Assembly (NCBI GenBank): GCA_009699705.1
Contig: WLNQ01000006.1
Span: forward strand, 1 to 32,017
From: Actinomycetota bacterium
GTDB taxonomy: Bacteria > Actinomycetota > Actinomycetes > S36-B12
DNA: 32,017 nt
Reading direction: 5' to 3'
The notes below the pieces were generated by a model. That model saw only the letters and a program-made list of their open reading frames with translations. It ran no database searches and was not told the DNA's origin. Below are positions 1-11,114 of this stretch, in pieces (the first letter of the stretch is position 1; every line of letters starts with the position of its first letter). A program made the translations under genes and the position numbers.

Positions 1-3005
<3,005 letters not shown>

Positions 3006-3009
<4 letters not shown>

Positions 3010-4091
3010 GCGCGAACAACCCTGCGCGTTCGTTCGACAGTGGCTGATCCAATAACTCGTGTGCCGTCAAAAAGCACGATTCCCTGACCCGTGGCTAAGC
3101 CTCGAATATTTTCTTGGAGATCAACGACGAGTTCTTCCCCAACCATCTGCGCAGTTGCCGGCACCGGCTCACCGTGAGCTCGAACCTGCGCGTGGCATTG
3201 CACGGGTTGATCAGTGATGGGCGCATTGGTCCACGTCGGGCGAACGCCGATGATTTGATCAACATCTAGAAGAGCAGGTGAGCCGACGAAAACTTTGCGA
3301 GCTTTTATGTCGACATCCACCACGTAGCGAGGCTTGCCATCAGTAGCGGGAACTCGGAGATCGAGTCCGCGTCGCTGACCGATGGTGTAACCAAAGGCAC
3401 CCTCATGCTCGGCGATGACTTTGCCCGTCTCGACATCGATGATTTCACCTGGCTGGTCACCCAACTTGCGCCGCAAGAATGCTGCAGTGTCGCCATCGGG
3501 GATGAAGCAAATGTCATGGCTGTCTGGCTTCTTTGCCGTCAGTAGACCTCTGGCCTCGGCCTCAATGCGAATCTGTCCTTTGGTGTCGGCTCCAAGCGGG
3601 AACAACGCATGATCCAGCTGCCAAGGCTCAAGCATTCCTAATACGTATGACTGATCTTTCTCGGGATCAATAGCACGATGGAGTTCCTTGCCTTGCGGAC
3701 CTTCAAAGATTTGTGCGTAATGCCCCGTGGCAACGGCGTCAAAGCCCAGATCAAGCGCGCGATCAAGTAAGGCCAGAAACTTAATTTTCTCGTTACAACG
3801 CAAACATGGGTTTGGCGTATTACCGGCGCTGTATTCCTCTAGGAAGTTATTCATCACTTCTTCTTGGAATTGCTCCGAGAGGTCCCAAACATAAAAAGGA
3901 ATATCAAGCTTGTCTGCTACTCGGCGAGCATCTCGCGCATCATCGAGTGTGCAGCATCCACGTGATCCCGGAACACTTGAAGTCTTTGAAAGCGCAAGGT
4001 GCACACCGGTAACTTCATAACCCGCATCAACCATGCGAGCCGCCATAACCGACGAGTCAACACCGCCTGACATTGCTGCGAGAACTTTCAT
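3006..4091 (-). CDS. mnmA: tRNA-specific 2-thiouridylase MnmA
   Basis: Thiolates the wobble uridine (U34) of tRNAs for Lys, Glu and Gln, using ATP and sulfur relayed from a cysteine desulfurase. The 361 residues match the family length. Visible: the PP-loop SGGVDSS (8-14), the catalytic cysteine in NPCLRC (Cys96), the second cysteine in DICFIPDG (Cys195), and the C-terminal beta-barrel. The ATG at 4091 overlaps the iscS stop by 4 bases, and the GTG of the next gene overlaps its own stop. The IscS-MnmA adjacency places the sulfur donor directly next to the acceptor and is typical of Actinomycetota. Confidence 0.96.
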
Positions 4092-5272
4092 GCGCGACTC
4101 CGTACTGATCCTGCACGACTGGCACGTTCAACTACGCCCGGAAGTACCTCGATTAATCGATCGACATCCGCGCTTGTGCTATCTCGACCCAAACTAAAAC
4201 GAAGCGAACCTCTCGATGCTTTCGGTTCCGCGCCCATCGCTAAAAGTACGTGACTTGGCTCGGGTATCCCCGCCGTGCACGCAGACCCAGTCGAGCAATC
4301 GATTCCGGCTGCGTCTAGTAGCAACAACAAAGCGTCACCTTCACAGTTGGCGAAAGTGAAATGCGCATTGGCGGGCAGTCGCGAACTTCCGCCTAATTCT
4401 GGCTCACCATTGAGTTGCGCTGCTGGCACTTCCGCAAGAACTCTTCCAATGAGGTCATTACGTAAGGCTTGAACTCGCTGCGCGAAATCACGCTGATTCT
4501 TGACCGCTGACTGCACTGCCACTGCGAAGCCGGCAATTCCAGCGGCATCAAGCGTGCCGGAACGAATCTCACGCTCATGTCCGCCACCATGCAAGATTGG
4601 CGTCGGCTTGGTATCGGGATCAAGGATGAGCGAGCCAACTCCGAACGGGCCGCCAATTTTATGCGCGGTAACCGTTACTGCAGTTGCGCCCAACTCGCCC
4701 AGATTCATCGGAAGTTGGCCTAAAACTTGTACGGCATCGGTGTGGAAGGCGACTCCATAGGATCGACAAAGCGCCGCCAGTTCAAACACTGGCTGCACCG
4801 TTCCCACTTCATTATTGGCCCACATGATGGTGACCAATGCAATATCTCCGGTTGCCAGACTTGCATTGACTTCTTCGAGGTCTACTCGTCCAACGGAATC
4901 GACACCGACCCACAACACCTTGGCCTGCTCATGTTCGCCAAGCCATTTCACTGGGTCAAGTACGGCGTGATGTTCGATCGCAGATGCAATCACTCCTGAT
5001 TTACCGCGCGTTTCACCAGCCCAGAACAAACCCTTGACAGCAAGATTGTCTGCCTCCGTGCCACCACTGGTGAAGATGACCGCGCTTGGTCGGGTCACCA
5101 GATCTGCAGCAATACTTTCGCGAGCTTCCTCGACAATCCGGCGCGTGCGGCGCCCTGAATCATGAAGCGAGGATGGGTTGCCTACGAGTTGGCTCACTTC
5201 TAGCCAGCGCTCTTGTACCTCTGGAAGCATGCGCGTGGTTGCAGCATGATCCAGATAGCTGCGGTAGGTCAC
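4088..5272 (-). CDS. iscS: Cysteine desulfurase (IscS/NifS class V aminotransferase)
   Basis: PLP enzyme that takes sulfur from cysteine to form a persulfide used for tRNA thiolation and iron-sulfur assembly. With the GTG start at 5272 it has 394 residues and begins VTYRSYLDHAATT, as the family does. The PLP lysine lies in TAHKIGGP (Lys205) and the persulfide cysteine in GSACTAG (Cys332). The frame stays open upstream to 5446, but that extension covers the repeat region and looks non-coding. No well-spaced Shine-Dalgarno precedes the GTG (AAGGAG is about 17 bases away), while TAACAT lies 8 bases before it, compatible with a leaderless start. First gene of the iscS-mnmA-metE-like-ligA run. Confidence 0.94.
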   Translation of the reverse strand: MTYRSYLDHAATTRMLPEVQERWLEVSQLVGNPSSLHDSGRRTRRIVEEARESIAADLVTRPSAVIFTSGGTEADNLAVKGLFWAGETRGKSGVIASAIEHHAVLDPVKWLGEHEQAKVLWVGVDSVGRVDLEEVNASLATGDIALVTIMWANNEVGTVQPVFELAALCRSYGVAFHTDAVQVLGQLPMNLGELGATAVTVTAHKIGGPFGVGSLILDPDTKPTPILHGGGHEREIRSGTLDAAGIAGFAVAVQSAVKNQRDFAQRVQALRNDLIGRVLAEVPAAQLNGEPELGGSSRLPANAHFTFANCEGDALLLLLDAAGIDCSTGSACTAGIPEPSHVLLAMGAEPKASRGSLRFSLGRDSTSADVDRLIEVLPGVVERASRAGSVRSRA

Positions 5273-5280
5273 AAAGCACG

Positions 5281-5286
5281 ATGTTA
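5281..5286 (-). promoter_or_regulatory. Candidate -10 element of iscS (TAACAT)
   Basis: TAACAT on the minus strand ends 8 bases before the iscS GTG. It matches TANNNT and would start transcription at or next to the start codon. No clear -35 was found. Confidence 0.4.
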
Positions 5287-5298
5287 CTGCTCCTTGTG

Positions 5299-5379
5299 TC
5301 TTCCCGTGAACGTCGCTCTGCCTTCCCTTGAACGTCGCTGTCCTCCCAAGAAGGTCACTATCTTCCGGTGAACGTCGCT
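5299..5379. repeat. Three degenerate 19-bp direct repeats, one being the 3' end of the enoyl-CoA hydratase gene
   Basis: Plus-strand copies at 5299-5317, 5321-5339 and 5361-5379 share the form YCTTCCSKTGAACGTCGCT. The third copy encodes the last codons (ATFTGR) of the enoyl-CoA hydratase. The other two lie between that gene's stop and iscS. They look like partial tandem duplications of the gene end. Confidence 0.8.
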
Positions 5380-6137
5380 TTGCCCGGACCGTGCTCAATG
5401 AACGAAGCCATGCCCGAACGGGCGTCCTCGGTGGCGAAAAGACCAAGGAAGGCTTGGCGCTCTATTTCAAGACCAGTGGTGATGTCGACCTCAACCCCAC
5501 GATTCATCGCTCTTTTGGCGGATTGCAACGCGATACGAGGCCCACGCGCAAGCTGCTCAGCCCACGCAAAAGCTCGGTCAAAGACTTCTGCTGCCGGTAC
5601 AACAACGTCCACCAGTCCCATCTCCAGGCACTCTTGGGCGTCTACAAAACGTCCAGAGAAAATCAGATCCTTGGCCTTGGCCATCCCAATAAGCCGGGGA
5701 AGCCGCTGGGTACCGCCCGCGCCAGGGATGATGCCAAGCAGAACTTCTGGTTGACCCAATTTGGCGTTGTCTGCGGCCACCCGAAAATCGCAAGCAAGTG
5801 CGAGTTCACAGCCGCCGCCCAGTGCGAATCCAGTGATCGCCGCGATTGTTGGCTGGGCAATATTGGCTACTGCACTAAAAATTTCTTGTAGCCGAAGGGA
5901 AACCTCAATCATGTCTTGATAAGGCAGATCAGCCATTTCTTTCACGTCAGCGCCAGCCGCAAAAACTCGTTCCCCGCCGTAAATCACGACTGCATTAATG
6001 TCGGTTCGACTCGAAATCTGGACCGCAAGTTCGCCTATTTCCCGCTGCATCAAGGTGTTCAAGGCATTCATGGGAGGACGTTGCAAAGTAATAATTGCTA
6101 CTGCGTCACGAACTTCAAGATTAACAAATTCAGGCAT
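5358..6137 (-). CDS. Enoyl-CoA hydratase/isomerase family protein
   Basis: A 259-residue crotonase-fold protein. Visible: the N-terminal beta strands with VAIITLQRPPMNALN, the oxyanion-hole segments VFAAGADVKEM and ALGGGCELALACDFR, the helix LGQPEVLLGIIPGAGGTQRLPRL with the catalytic-type glutamate, and the C-terminal trimerisation helices ending FIEHGPGKATFTGR. It probably hydrates 2-enoyl-CoA in fatty-acid or amino-acid degradation; the exact substrate cannot be read. The start ATG at 6137 has GGAGA six bases upstream, preferred over the longer frame beginning at 6197. It stands alone, divergent from glgX, and its 3' end is the source of the repeats upstream of iscS. Confidence 0.92.
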   Translation of the reverse strand: MPEFVNLEVRDAVAIITLQRPPMNALNTLMQREIGELAVQISSRTDINAVVIYGGERVFAAGADVKEMADLPYQDMIEVSLRLQEIFSAVANIAQPTIAAITGFALGGGCELALACDFRVAADNAKLGQPEVLLGIIPGAGGTQRLPRLIGMAKAKDLIFSGRFVDAQECLEMGLVDVVVPAAEVFDRAFAWAEQLARGPRIALQSAKRAMNRGVEVDITTGLEIERQAFLGLFATEDARSGMASFIEHGPGKATFTGR

Positions 6138-6169
6138 GGCATCTCCATTGGGCATTTGGTAGTTCGAGG

Positions 6170-6175
6170 AGCCTA
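6170..6175 (-). promoter_or_regulatory. Candidate -10 element of the enoyl-CoA hydratase gene (TAGGCT)
   Basis: TAGGCT on the minus strand lies about 32 bases before the chosen ATG, leaving a short leader that contains the GGAGA ribosome site. No convincing -35 is seen. Confidence 0.3.
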
Positions 6176-6204
6176 TCGGCGCTGGAGATCTGTGCATTGC
6201 CTGT

Positions 6205-6210
6205 TAGCGT
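6205..6210 (+). promoter_or_regulatory. Candidate leaderless -10 element of glgX (TAGCGT)
   Basis: TAGCGT ends exactly six bases before the GTG start at 6217 and no Shine-Dalgarno lies between, so transcription probably begins at the GTG. Confidence 0.5.
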
Positions 6211-6216
6211 GGTTGG

Positions 6217-8325
6217 GTGCCCTTGACTCATGCCAATCGGTGGGATCCCCTCGGTGTCCGCCCCGATGGGTCAGGTGGGGCCTTTGTGGCTCTGTGGGCT
6301 CAAGGCGCCAGCCGGGCTTTTCTGTGTCTATTTGATGAGGCCGGAACTGAGTGCCAAATTGAACTCGTTGAACGTGTCTTTAACGTATTTAACGCCCACA
6401 TCCCTGATTTTCCGGTTGGTACCCACTATGGCTTTCGGGTCCACGGTGAATGGAATCCAGCAGTCGGGCACCGATGGAATCCCAATAAGTTGCTCATCGA
6501 TCCCTATGCGAAAGCCATCGATGGCGCATTGAGTCTTAACCCGGCAGTCAACGGTCACGTCGGCCGAGATGATCTCGCCTTCAGCATCGAAGACTCAGCG
6601 CCTTATGTGCCTAAATCAGTTCTTGTCGACACTTCCTTTGACTGGGGAAATGATCAGCATCCCGACACCCCCTGGGGTGACACCGTTATTTATGAAGCTC
6701 ACGTCAAAGGGCTCACTAAAACCCATCCGAGCGTCCCTGAACACCAACAGGGCACGTATGCCGGAATAGCCCATCCCGCGATTGTTGAACATCTACAGGC
6801 TTGCGGTGTCACGGCAATCGAACTCTTACCCACCCACCACTTTGTTGACGAACTTCACTTATTGGAACTCGGACTGACGAACTACTGGGGTTACAACTCG
6901 ATTGGTTTCTTCGCACCACACGCCGGCTATTCATCTTCTGGCACGCGCGGTCAGCAAGTTATTGAGTTCAAGCAGATGGTTAAGGATCTACACACGTCTG
7001 GCATCGAAGTCATCATCGATGTTGTCTACAACCACACAGCCGAAGGTAATGAATTTGGACCCACGTTAAGTTTTCGTGGCCTCGATAACGATGACTACTA
7101 CCACCTCAACAATGGTGGGCGGTCTTACGCGGATTACACCGGCACAGGAAACACTCTAAATTTATCAAATCCCCATGTCTTGCAACTTGTTATGGACTCG
7201 TTGCGTTATTGGGTCACCGAGATGCATGTGGACGGGTTTCGCTTCGATCTTGCTTCTGCACTTGCTCGTTCTATGCACGATGTCGACATGCTCGGCACGT
7301 TCATGTCAACTCTGCAGCAGGATCCCATTCTTCGTCGAGTAAAACTCATCGCCGAACCTTGGGATATTGGCCCTGGCGGATATCAAGTAGGCGAATTCCC
7401 ACCACTTTGGACAGAGTGGAACGACAAATACAGAGACTGTCTTCGCGACTGGTGGCGAGGCTCAAAAGGCATCGAAGAAGTCGGCTGGCGACTCACAGGA
7501 TCGGCTGATTTATATGGCGCCGAAGGTCGACGTCCATTCGCTTCAATCAATTTTCTTACAGCTCACGACGGATTCACGATGCGAGATCTCGTGACCTATG
7601 AACGTAAACACAACCTAGCTAACGGCGAAGACGATCGAGATGGAACAGATAACAATCGATCCAGAAATTACGGAATCGAGGGCGAAACAGACGACCCAGA
7701 AATTAATGCGATTCGAGTACGCCAACTACGGAACATGTTCGCAACTCTTGCTTTTTCAACGGGCGTACCAATGATTACCGCAGGAGATGAATTCGGCCGA
7801 ACCCAGTACGGAAACAACAATGCCTACTGCCAGGACAACGAAATATCTTGGGTCAATTGGGATCTCACCCAAGAGCAATGGGATCTCTTGAGTTTTAATC
7901 AGCGAGCAATGCAACTGCGCCACAAGTATCGCGCTTTCCGTCAGCGCTACCACTTTGATGGCAAACCACTGCGCGAAGGCGGGCCCAAGGATCTGGCATG
8001 GATCGCACCCGATGGCAATGACATGTCCCATGACGCGTGGAATGACAACAGTCGAAGAACTTTAGGAATGTTCATCACCGGTGATTTGCCTGAAGCGCCA
8101 CACGACCCAGGCTTGCGTGATGCAGCATTTTTGCTCATCATGCACGCAGGTGAATCCCTGCAGGACTTTGTTCTACCCGGCGCTCCATATGCTGCAACCT
8201 ACCTAGTGGAACTCGACAGTTCGCGGGGTCTTGAACTTGCAAAGCACCAAGAAATGCAAGCAGGGACCACCTTGACGATGGCCCCCTATAGCTTGCTGCT
8301 ACTGCGAGTGACTAGAGACTTTTAA
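6217..8325 (+). CDS. glgX: Glycogen debranching enzyme GlgX
   Basis: Hydrolyses alpha-1,6 branch points in glycogen or limit dextrins. It has 702 residues, normal for GlgX. An N-terminal carbohydrate-binding module (about 1-140) precedes the GH13 barrel. The nucleophile is Asp344 in DGFRFDLA, the acid Glu380 in AEPWD, and the transition-state aspartate is Asp451 in TAHDGFT. The spacing of these residues fits the E. coli enzyme. The active-site loop region contains VIDVVYNHT and the C-terminal beta domain closes the protein. It converges on glgP with only 14 bases between the genes. Together the two would degrade glycogen: GlgP shortens outer chains, GlgX removes the stubs. Confidence 0.96.
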   Translation: MPLTHANRWDPLGVRPDGSGGAFVALWAQGASRAFLCLFDEAGTECQIELVERVFNVFNAHIPDFPVGTHYGFRVHGEWNPAVGHRWNPNKLLIDPYAKAIDGALSLNPAVNGHVGRDDLAFSIEDSAPYVPKSVLVDTSFDWGNDQHPDTPWGDTVIYEAHVKGLTKTHPSVPEHQQGTYAGIAHPAIVEHLQACGVTAIELLPTHHFVDELHLLELGLTNYWGYNSIGFFAPHAGYSSSGTRGQQVIEFKQMVKDLHTSGIEVIIDVVYNHTAEGNEFGPTLSFRGLDNDDYYHLNNGGRSYADYTGTGNTLNLSNPHVLQLVMDSLRYWVTEMHVDGFRFDLASALARSMHDVDMLGTFMSTLQQDPILRRVKLIAEPWDIGPGGYQVGEFPPLWTEWNDKYRDCLRDWWRGSKGIEEVGWRLTGSADLYGAEGRRPFASINFLTAHDGFTMRDLVTYERKHNLANGEDDRDGTDNNRSRNYGIEGETDDPEINAIRVRQLRNMFATLAFSTGVPMITAGDEFGRTQYGNNNAYCQDNEISWVNWDLTQEQWDLLSFNQRAMQLRHKYRAFRQRYHFDGKPLREGGPKDLAWIAPDGNDMSHDAWNDNSRRTLGMFITGDLPEAPHDPGLRDAAFLLIMHAGESLQDFVLPGAPYAATYLVELDSSRGLELAKHQEMQAGTTLTMAPYSLLLLRVTRDF

Positions 8326-8339
8326 GTAGCAATGTCTGA

Positions 8340-10961
8340 TTAGTTGTTGAACTGCACTGGCTTTTCGCCAGCGTGTAATTCTGCGGCAACAACGGGGAGG
8401 GTTTGAAGTCCCATCTCCAAAGGCGACGCCAATCCCCGGTGATTCGGCAGAATTCGAACGGTGTAACCAAAAGGACCGTTCTGATTGAGGTTCAACTTCA
8501 AGGTGAACAACCATCGACTGCCTTCATAGCCTTCGACTACAGACATCACGGGAGTCTGCGCGTGCACAATGCGGTCATGTGAATCAACTCGTCCGTGAAC
8601 GACCTGCACCAGCACATCTTCTGGCCGAAGATCGCCGAGCATCACAAATGCCCGCACTTCAACTTCCGTTCCAAGATTGACCGTGTCTCCCACGCCTTGA
8701 ATTTCGACATGTTCAACATGCGCCGTTCCCCAAGAACTTCGAACATGTGACTTCCATGCAGCAAGTTCCCGTGCCAATGCGTAATTGTCTACGCTCACAT
8801 CGCGGCCCGCATTTGCTGCTGGTAAGTACAAGGTGTCCACGTAATCTCGCACCATGCGACTAGCAAGCACTTTTGGCCCGAGCGTGCGCAGCGTGTGGCG
8901 AACCATCCCAATCCAACGCCCTGGGACACCTTGCTCGTTGTTCTCATAAAACGTTGGAGCAACTGATCTTTCGATGAGGTCATACAGAGCCGAGGCTTCT
9001 AGCTCATCGCGGTGATCTGCATTCTCGACGCCATCTGCCGTTGGGATAGCCCAACCGTTTTGACCGTCGAACCATTCATCCCACCAGCCATCAAGAATCG
9101 ACAAGTTGAGAGCGCCGTTGAGTGCAGCCTTCATGCCAGATGTACCACTTGCTTCGAGCGGACGAATGGGGTTGTTCAACCAAACATCGCAGCCCGGATA
9201 GAGCAAGGTTGCCATCGCCATGTCGTAATTGGGCAAGAAGACAATGCGGTGGCGCACATCTTCTTCATCAGCGAATCGCACGAGTTCTTGAATGAGTTTC
9301 TTTCCGCCATCGTCAGCGGGGTGTGACTTACCAGCCACGATCAACTGCACAGGCCGCTTCTCATCGAGAAGCAATGCGCGAAGTCGGTTCTTATCGCGCA
9401 ACATTAGAGTCAGTCGCTTATAGGAAGGCACCCGCCGAGCAAAACCAATCGTGAGGATGTCTGGATCCAGAACCCCGTCGATCCACTGGAGCTCTGCATC
9501 ACTTGAACCCCGCAGGAGCCACGATTCGCGTAGTCGTTTGCGCGCGTCTTGAATAAGCACCTCGCGAAGTCCACGCTTGACCGACCAGATCCGCTCATCT
9601 GATGCCTCTGAAATCGACTCCCAGCCTTGCTGCTCATTAAGCATGCCGGCGCTGTCTGCATTAAGAGCAAGGTTTCGTATTTCCCGAGATACCCAGGTTG
9701 GTGCATGAACGCCATTTGTTATCGAGGTGATTGGCACGTCTTCTGGATCAAAACTTGGCCACAGCCCGGCAAACATTCCACGCGACACCTGACCGTGCAA
9801 CAGACTCACACCATTTGCGCGCCCTGCAATTCGCAAACCCATCACTGCCATGTTGAAAACGCTTGGATCGCCGCCTTCGTAATCTTCGGTTCCGAGAGCA
9901 AGGATGCGATCAATAGGAACACCTGCGGCGGCATTGTCGCCGCCGAACGTCTTAGCAACAAGATCCCGAGGGAACCGGTCAATGCCTGCCGGAACGGGCG
10001 TATGGGTGGTGAAGACCGTGCCAGCACGTACAACTTCGAAGGCCTCGTCGTAGGACAAGCCCGAATCTGACTGCACAAATTCTCGAATACGTTCAAGCCC
10101 TAAAAAGCCAGCGTGACCTTCATTGGTGTGAAAAACCTCTGGCTCAGGAGCACCTGTGATTCGGCAGTACGCGCGAAGGGCTCGCACTCCACCGATACCA
10201 AGCAACATCTCTTGATAGAGACGGTGCTCTCCGCCGCCACCATACAAACGATCCGTAACATCCCGCTCCGCTGGAGCATTTTCTTCGACATCTGAATCCA
10301 ACATCAGCAGCGGAACGCTACCGACTTGGGCAATCCAGACATGCGCATGAATTGCTCGTCCGTCATTAAGACCAACCGTGATTCTTGCTGGTGTGCCATC
10401 TGCTTCTCGAAGAAGAGTGACCGGACTTCCATCTGGATCACAGACGGGATAACGCTCCAACTGCCAGCCGTCACGTGATAAGGATTGACTGAAATAACCA
10501 GCACGATAAAACAGCCCAAGCGCGATGATTGGAACCCCAAGATCACTTGCAGTTTTCAAATGATCACCAGCAAGAATGCCAAGTCCCCCTGAATACTGCG
10601 GAAGCGCGGCTGTCACACCGAACTCTGGCGAGAAATAGGCAATGCCATGAGCGGACTTATCACCAAGTGACTGGTACCAGCGATCGCTTGCCAAATAGCC
10701 ACGCAAGGCCTGCACTCGCTGGTCAACCCAACCAACAAATCCATCATCTGCTGCAAGTTCAGCGAGTCTCTCAGCCGACACTTCGCCAAGCAGACGCACG
10801 GGGTCCTCGTCTACCTGCAACCACAACTGCTGATCGATGGCAGCGAAGAGGTCTCTGGTCTCTGGATCCCAGGACCAGCGCAGGTTCAAGCTGAGTTCCT
10901 CAAGGGCAACTAAGCGCTGTGGCAGGACGGTGCGGACAGTAAAACGGCGGATGGCTCTCAC
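8340..10961 (-). CDS. glgP: Alpha-glucan phosphorylase GlgP
   Basis: Phosphorolyses alpha-1,4 glucans to glucose-1-phosphate with PLP. It has 873 residues and belongs to the actinobacterial type that begins with a domain of unknown function (RRFTVRTVLP...LRWSWDPETRDLF) before the GT35 fold. The PLP lysine is Lys611 in SGTSGMKAALNG. Other family segments are YSGGLGILAGDHLK, HTNEGHAGFLGLERIR, FTTHTPVPAGIDRFP and FARRVPSYKRLTL. The GTG start at 10961 has TATGTT six bases before it, so the mRNA is probably leaderless. It is divergent from glgE. In the M. tuberculosis map the orthologue also neighbours glgE and glgB. Confidence 0.96.
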   Translation of the reverse strand: MRAIRRFTVRTVLPQRLVALEELSLNLRWSWDPETRDLFAAIDQQLWLQVDEDPVRLLGEVSAERLAELAADDGFVGWVDQRVQALRGYLASDRWYQSLGDKSAHGIAYFSPEFGVTAALPQYSGGLGILAGDHLKTASDLGVPIIALGLFYRAGYFSQSLSRDGWQLERYPVCDPDGSPVTLLREADGTPARITVGLNDGRAIHAHVWIAQVGSVPLLMLDSDVEENAPAERDVTDRLYGGGGEHRLYQEMLLGIGGVRALRAYCRITGAPEPEVFHTNEGHAGFLGLERIREFVQSDSGLSYDEAFEVVRAGTVFTTHTPVPAGIDRFPRDLVAKTFGGDNAAAGVPIDRILALGTEDYEGGDPSVFNMAVMGLRIAGRANGVSLLHGQVSRGMFAGLWPSFDPEDVPITSITNGVHAPTWVSREIRNLALNADSAGMLNEQQGWESISEASDERIWSVKRGLREVLIQDARKRLRESWLLRGSSDAELQWIDGVLDPDILTIGFARRVPSYKRLTLMLRDKNRLRALLLDEKRPVQLIVAGKSHPADDGGKKLIQELVRFADEEDVRHRIVFLPNYDMAMATLLYPGCDVWLNNPIRPLEASGTSGMKAALNGALNLSILDGWWDEWFDGQNGWAIPTADGVENADHRDELEASALYDLIERSVAPTFYENNEQGVPGRWIGMVRHTLRTLGPKVLASRMVRDYVDTLYLPAANAGRDVSVDNYALARELAAWKSHVRSSWGTAHVEHVEIQGVGDTVNLGTEVEVRAFVMLGDLRPEDVLVQVVHGRVDSHDRIVHAQTPVMSVVEGYEGSRWLFTLKLNLNQNGPFGYTVRILPNHRGLASPLEMGLQTLPVVAAELHAGEKPVQFNN

Positions 10962-10967
10962 AAGGAA

Positions 10968-10973
10968 AACATA
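10968..10973 (-). promoter_or_regulatory. Candidate leaderless -10 element of glgP (TATGTT)
   Basis: TATGTT on the minus strand is separated by six bases (TTCCTT) from the glgP GTG, with no ribosome-binding site in between. Confidence 0.5.
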
Positions 10974-11006
10974 GCCGACGTGACAACGCTTACATCACCA
11001 CGAGTG

Positions 11007-11087
11007 TCACACCCATGTGAATTTCAGGCAACATTTATGTATCAAAGGGACAAATCAGGCGTGATTCACGCTGCAAACTGCCTGAAT
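11007..11087. promoter_or_regulatory. Inverted and repeated motifs between glgP and glgE
   Basis: Within the glgP-glgE divergent region a small palindrome TCACA-CCCA-TGTGA lies at 11007-11020. A motif resembling ATTCAGGC occurs three times: ATTTCAGGCA at 11021-11030 (+), AAATCAGGC at 11052-11060 (+) and, inverted, TGCCTGAAT at 11079-11087. The last copy sits near where the -35 region of the proposed glgE promoter would be. These are possible operators; the regulator is unknown. If glgE instead starts at 10980, this stretch would be coding. Confidence 0.35.
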
Positions 11088-11101
11088 CCCTCGCGGGCCG
11101 G

Positions 11102-11107
11102 TACGGT
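11102..11107 (+). promoter_or_regulatory. Candidate leaderless -10 element of glgE (TACGGT)
   Basis: TACGGT lies seven bases before the ATG at 11115, supporting that codon as the transcription and translation start. Confidence 0.45.
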
Positions 11108-11114
11108 TTTACTC

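Noticed and set aside
5299-5379. Possible small CRISPR-like array
   Set aside because: Only three imperfect copies with unequal short spacers, one inside a gene; explained by gene-end duplication.
5328-5891. 187-residue plus-strand frame opposite the enoyl-CoA hydratase
   Set aside because: Antisense to a clear crotonase-fold gene; sequence is low-complexity translation of its complement.
9627-10070. 147-residue plus-strand frame opposite glgP
   Set aside because: Shadow of a well-supported gene; no recognisable domain.
11007-11020. CRP/GlxR binding site
   Set aside because: The half-sites TCACA and TGTGA are in the reverse order to the TGTGA-N6-TCACA consensus and the spacer is four bases.
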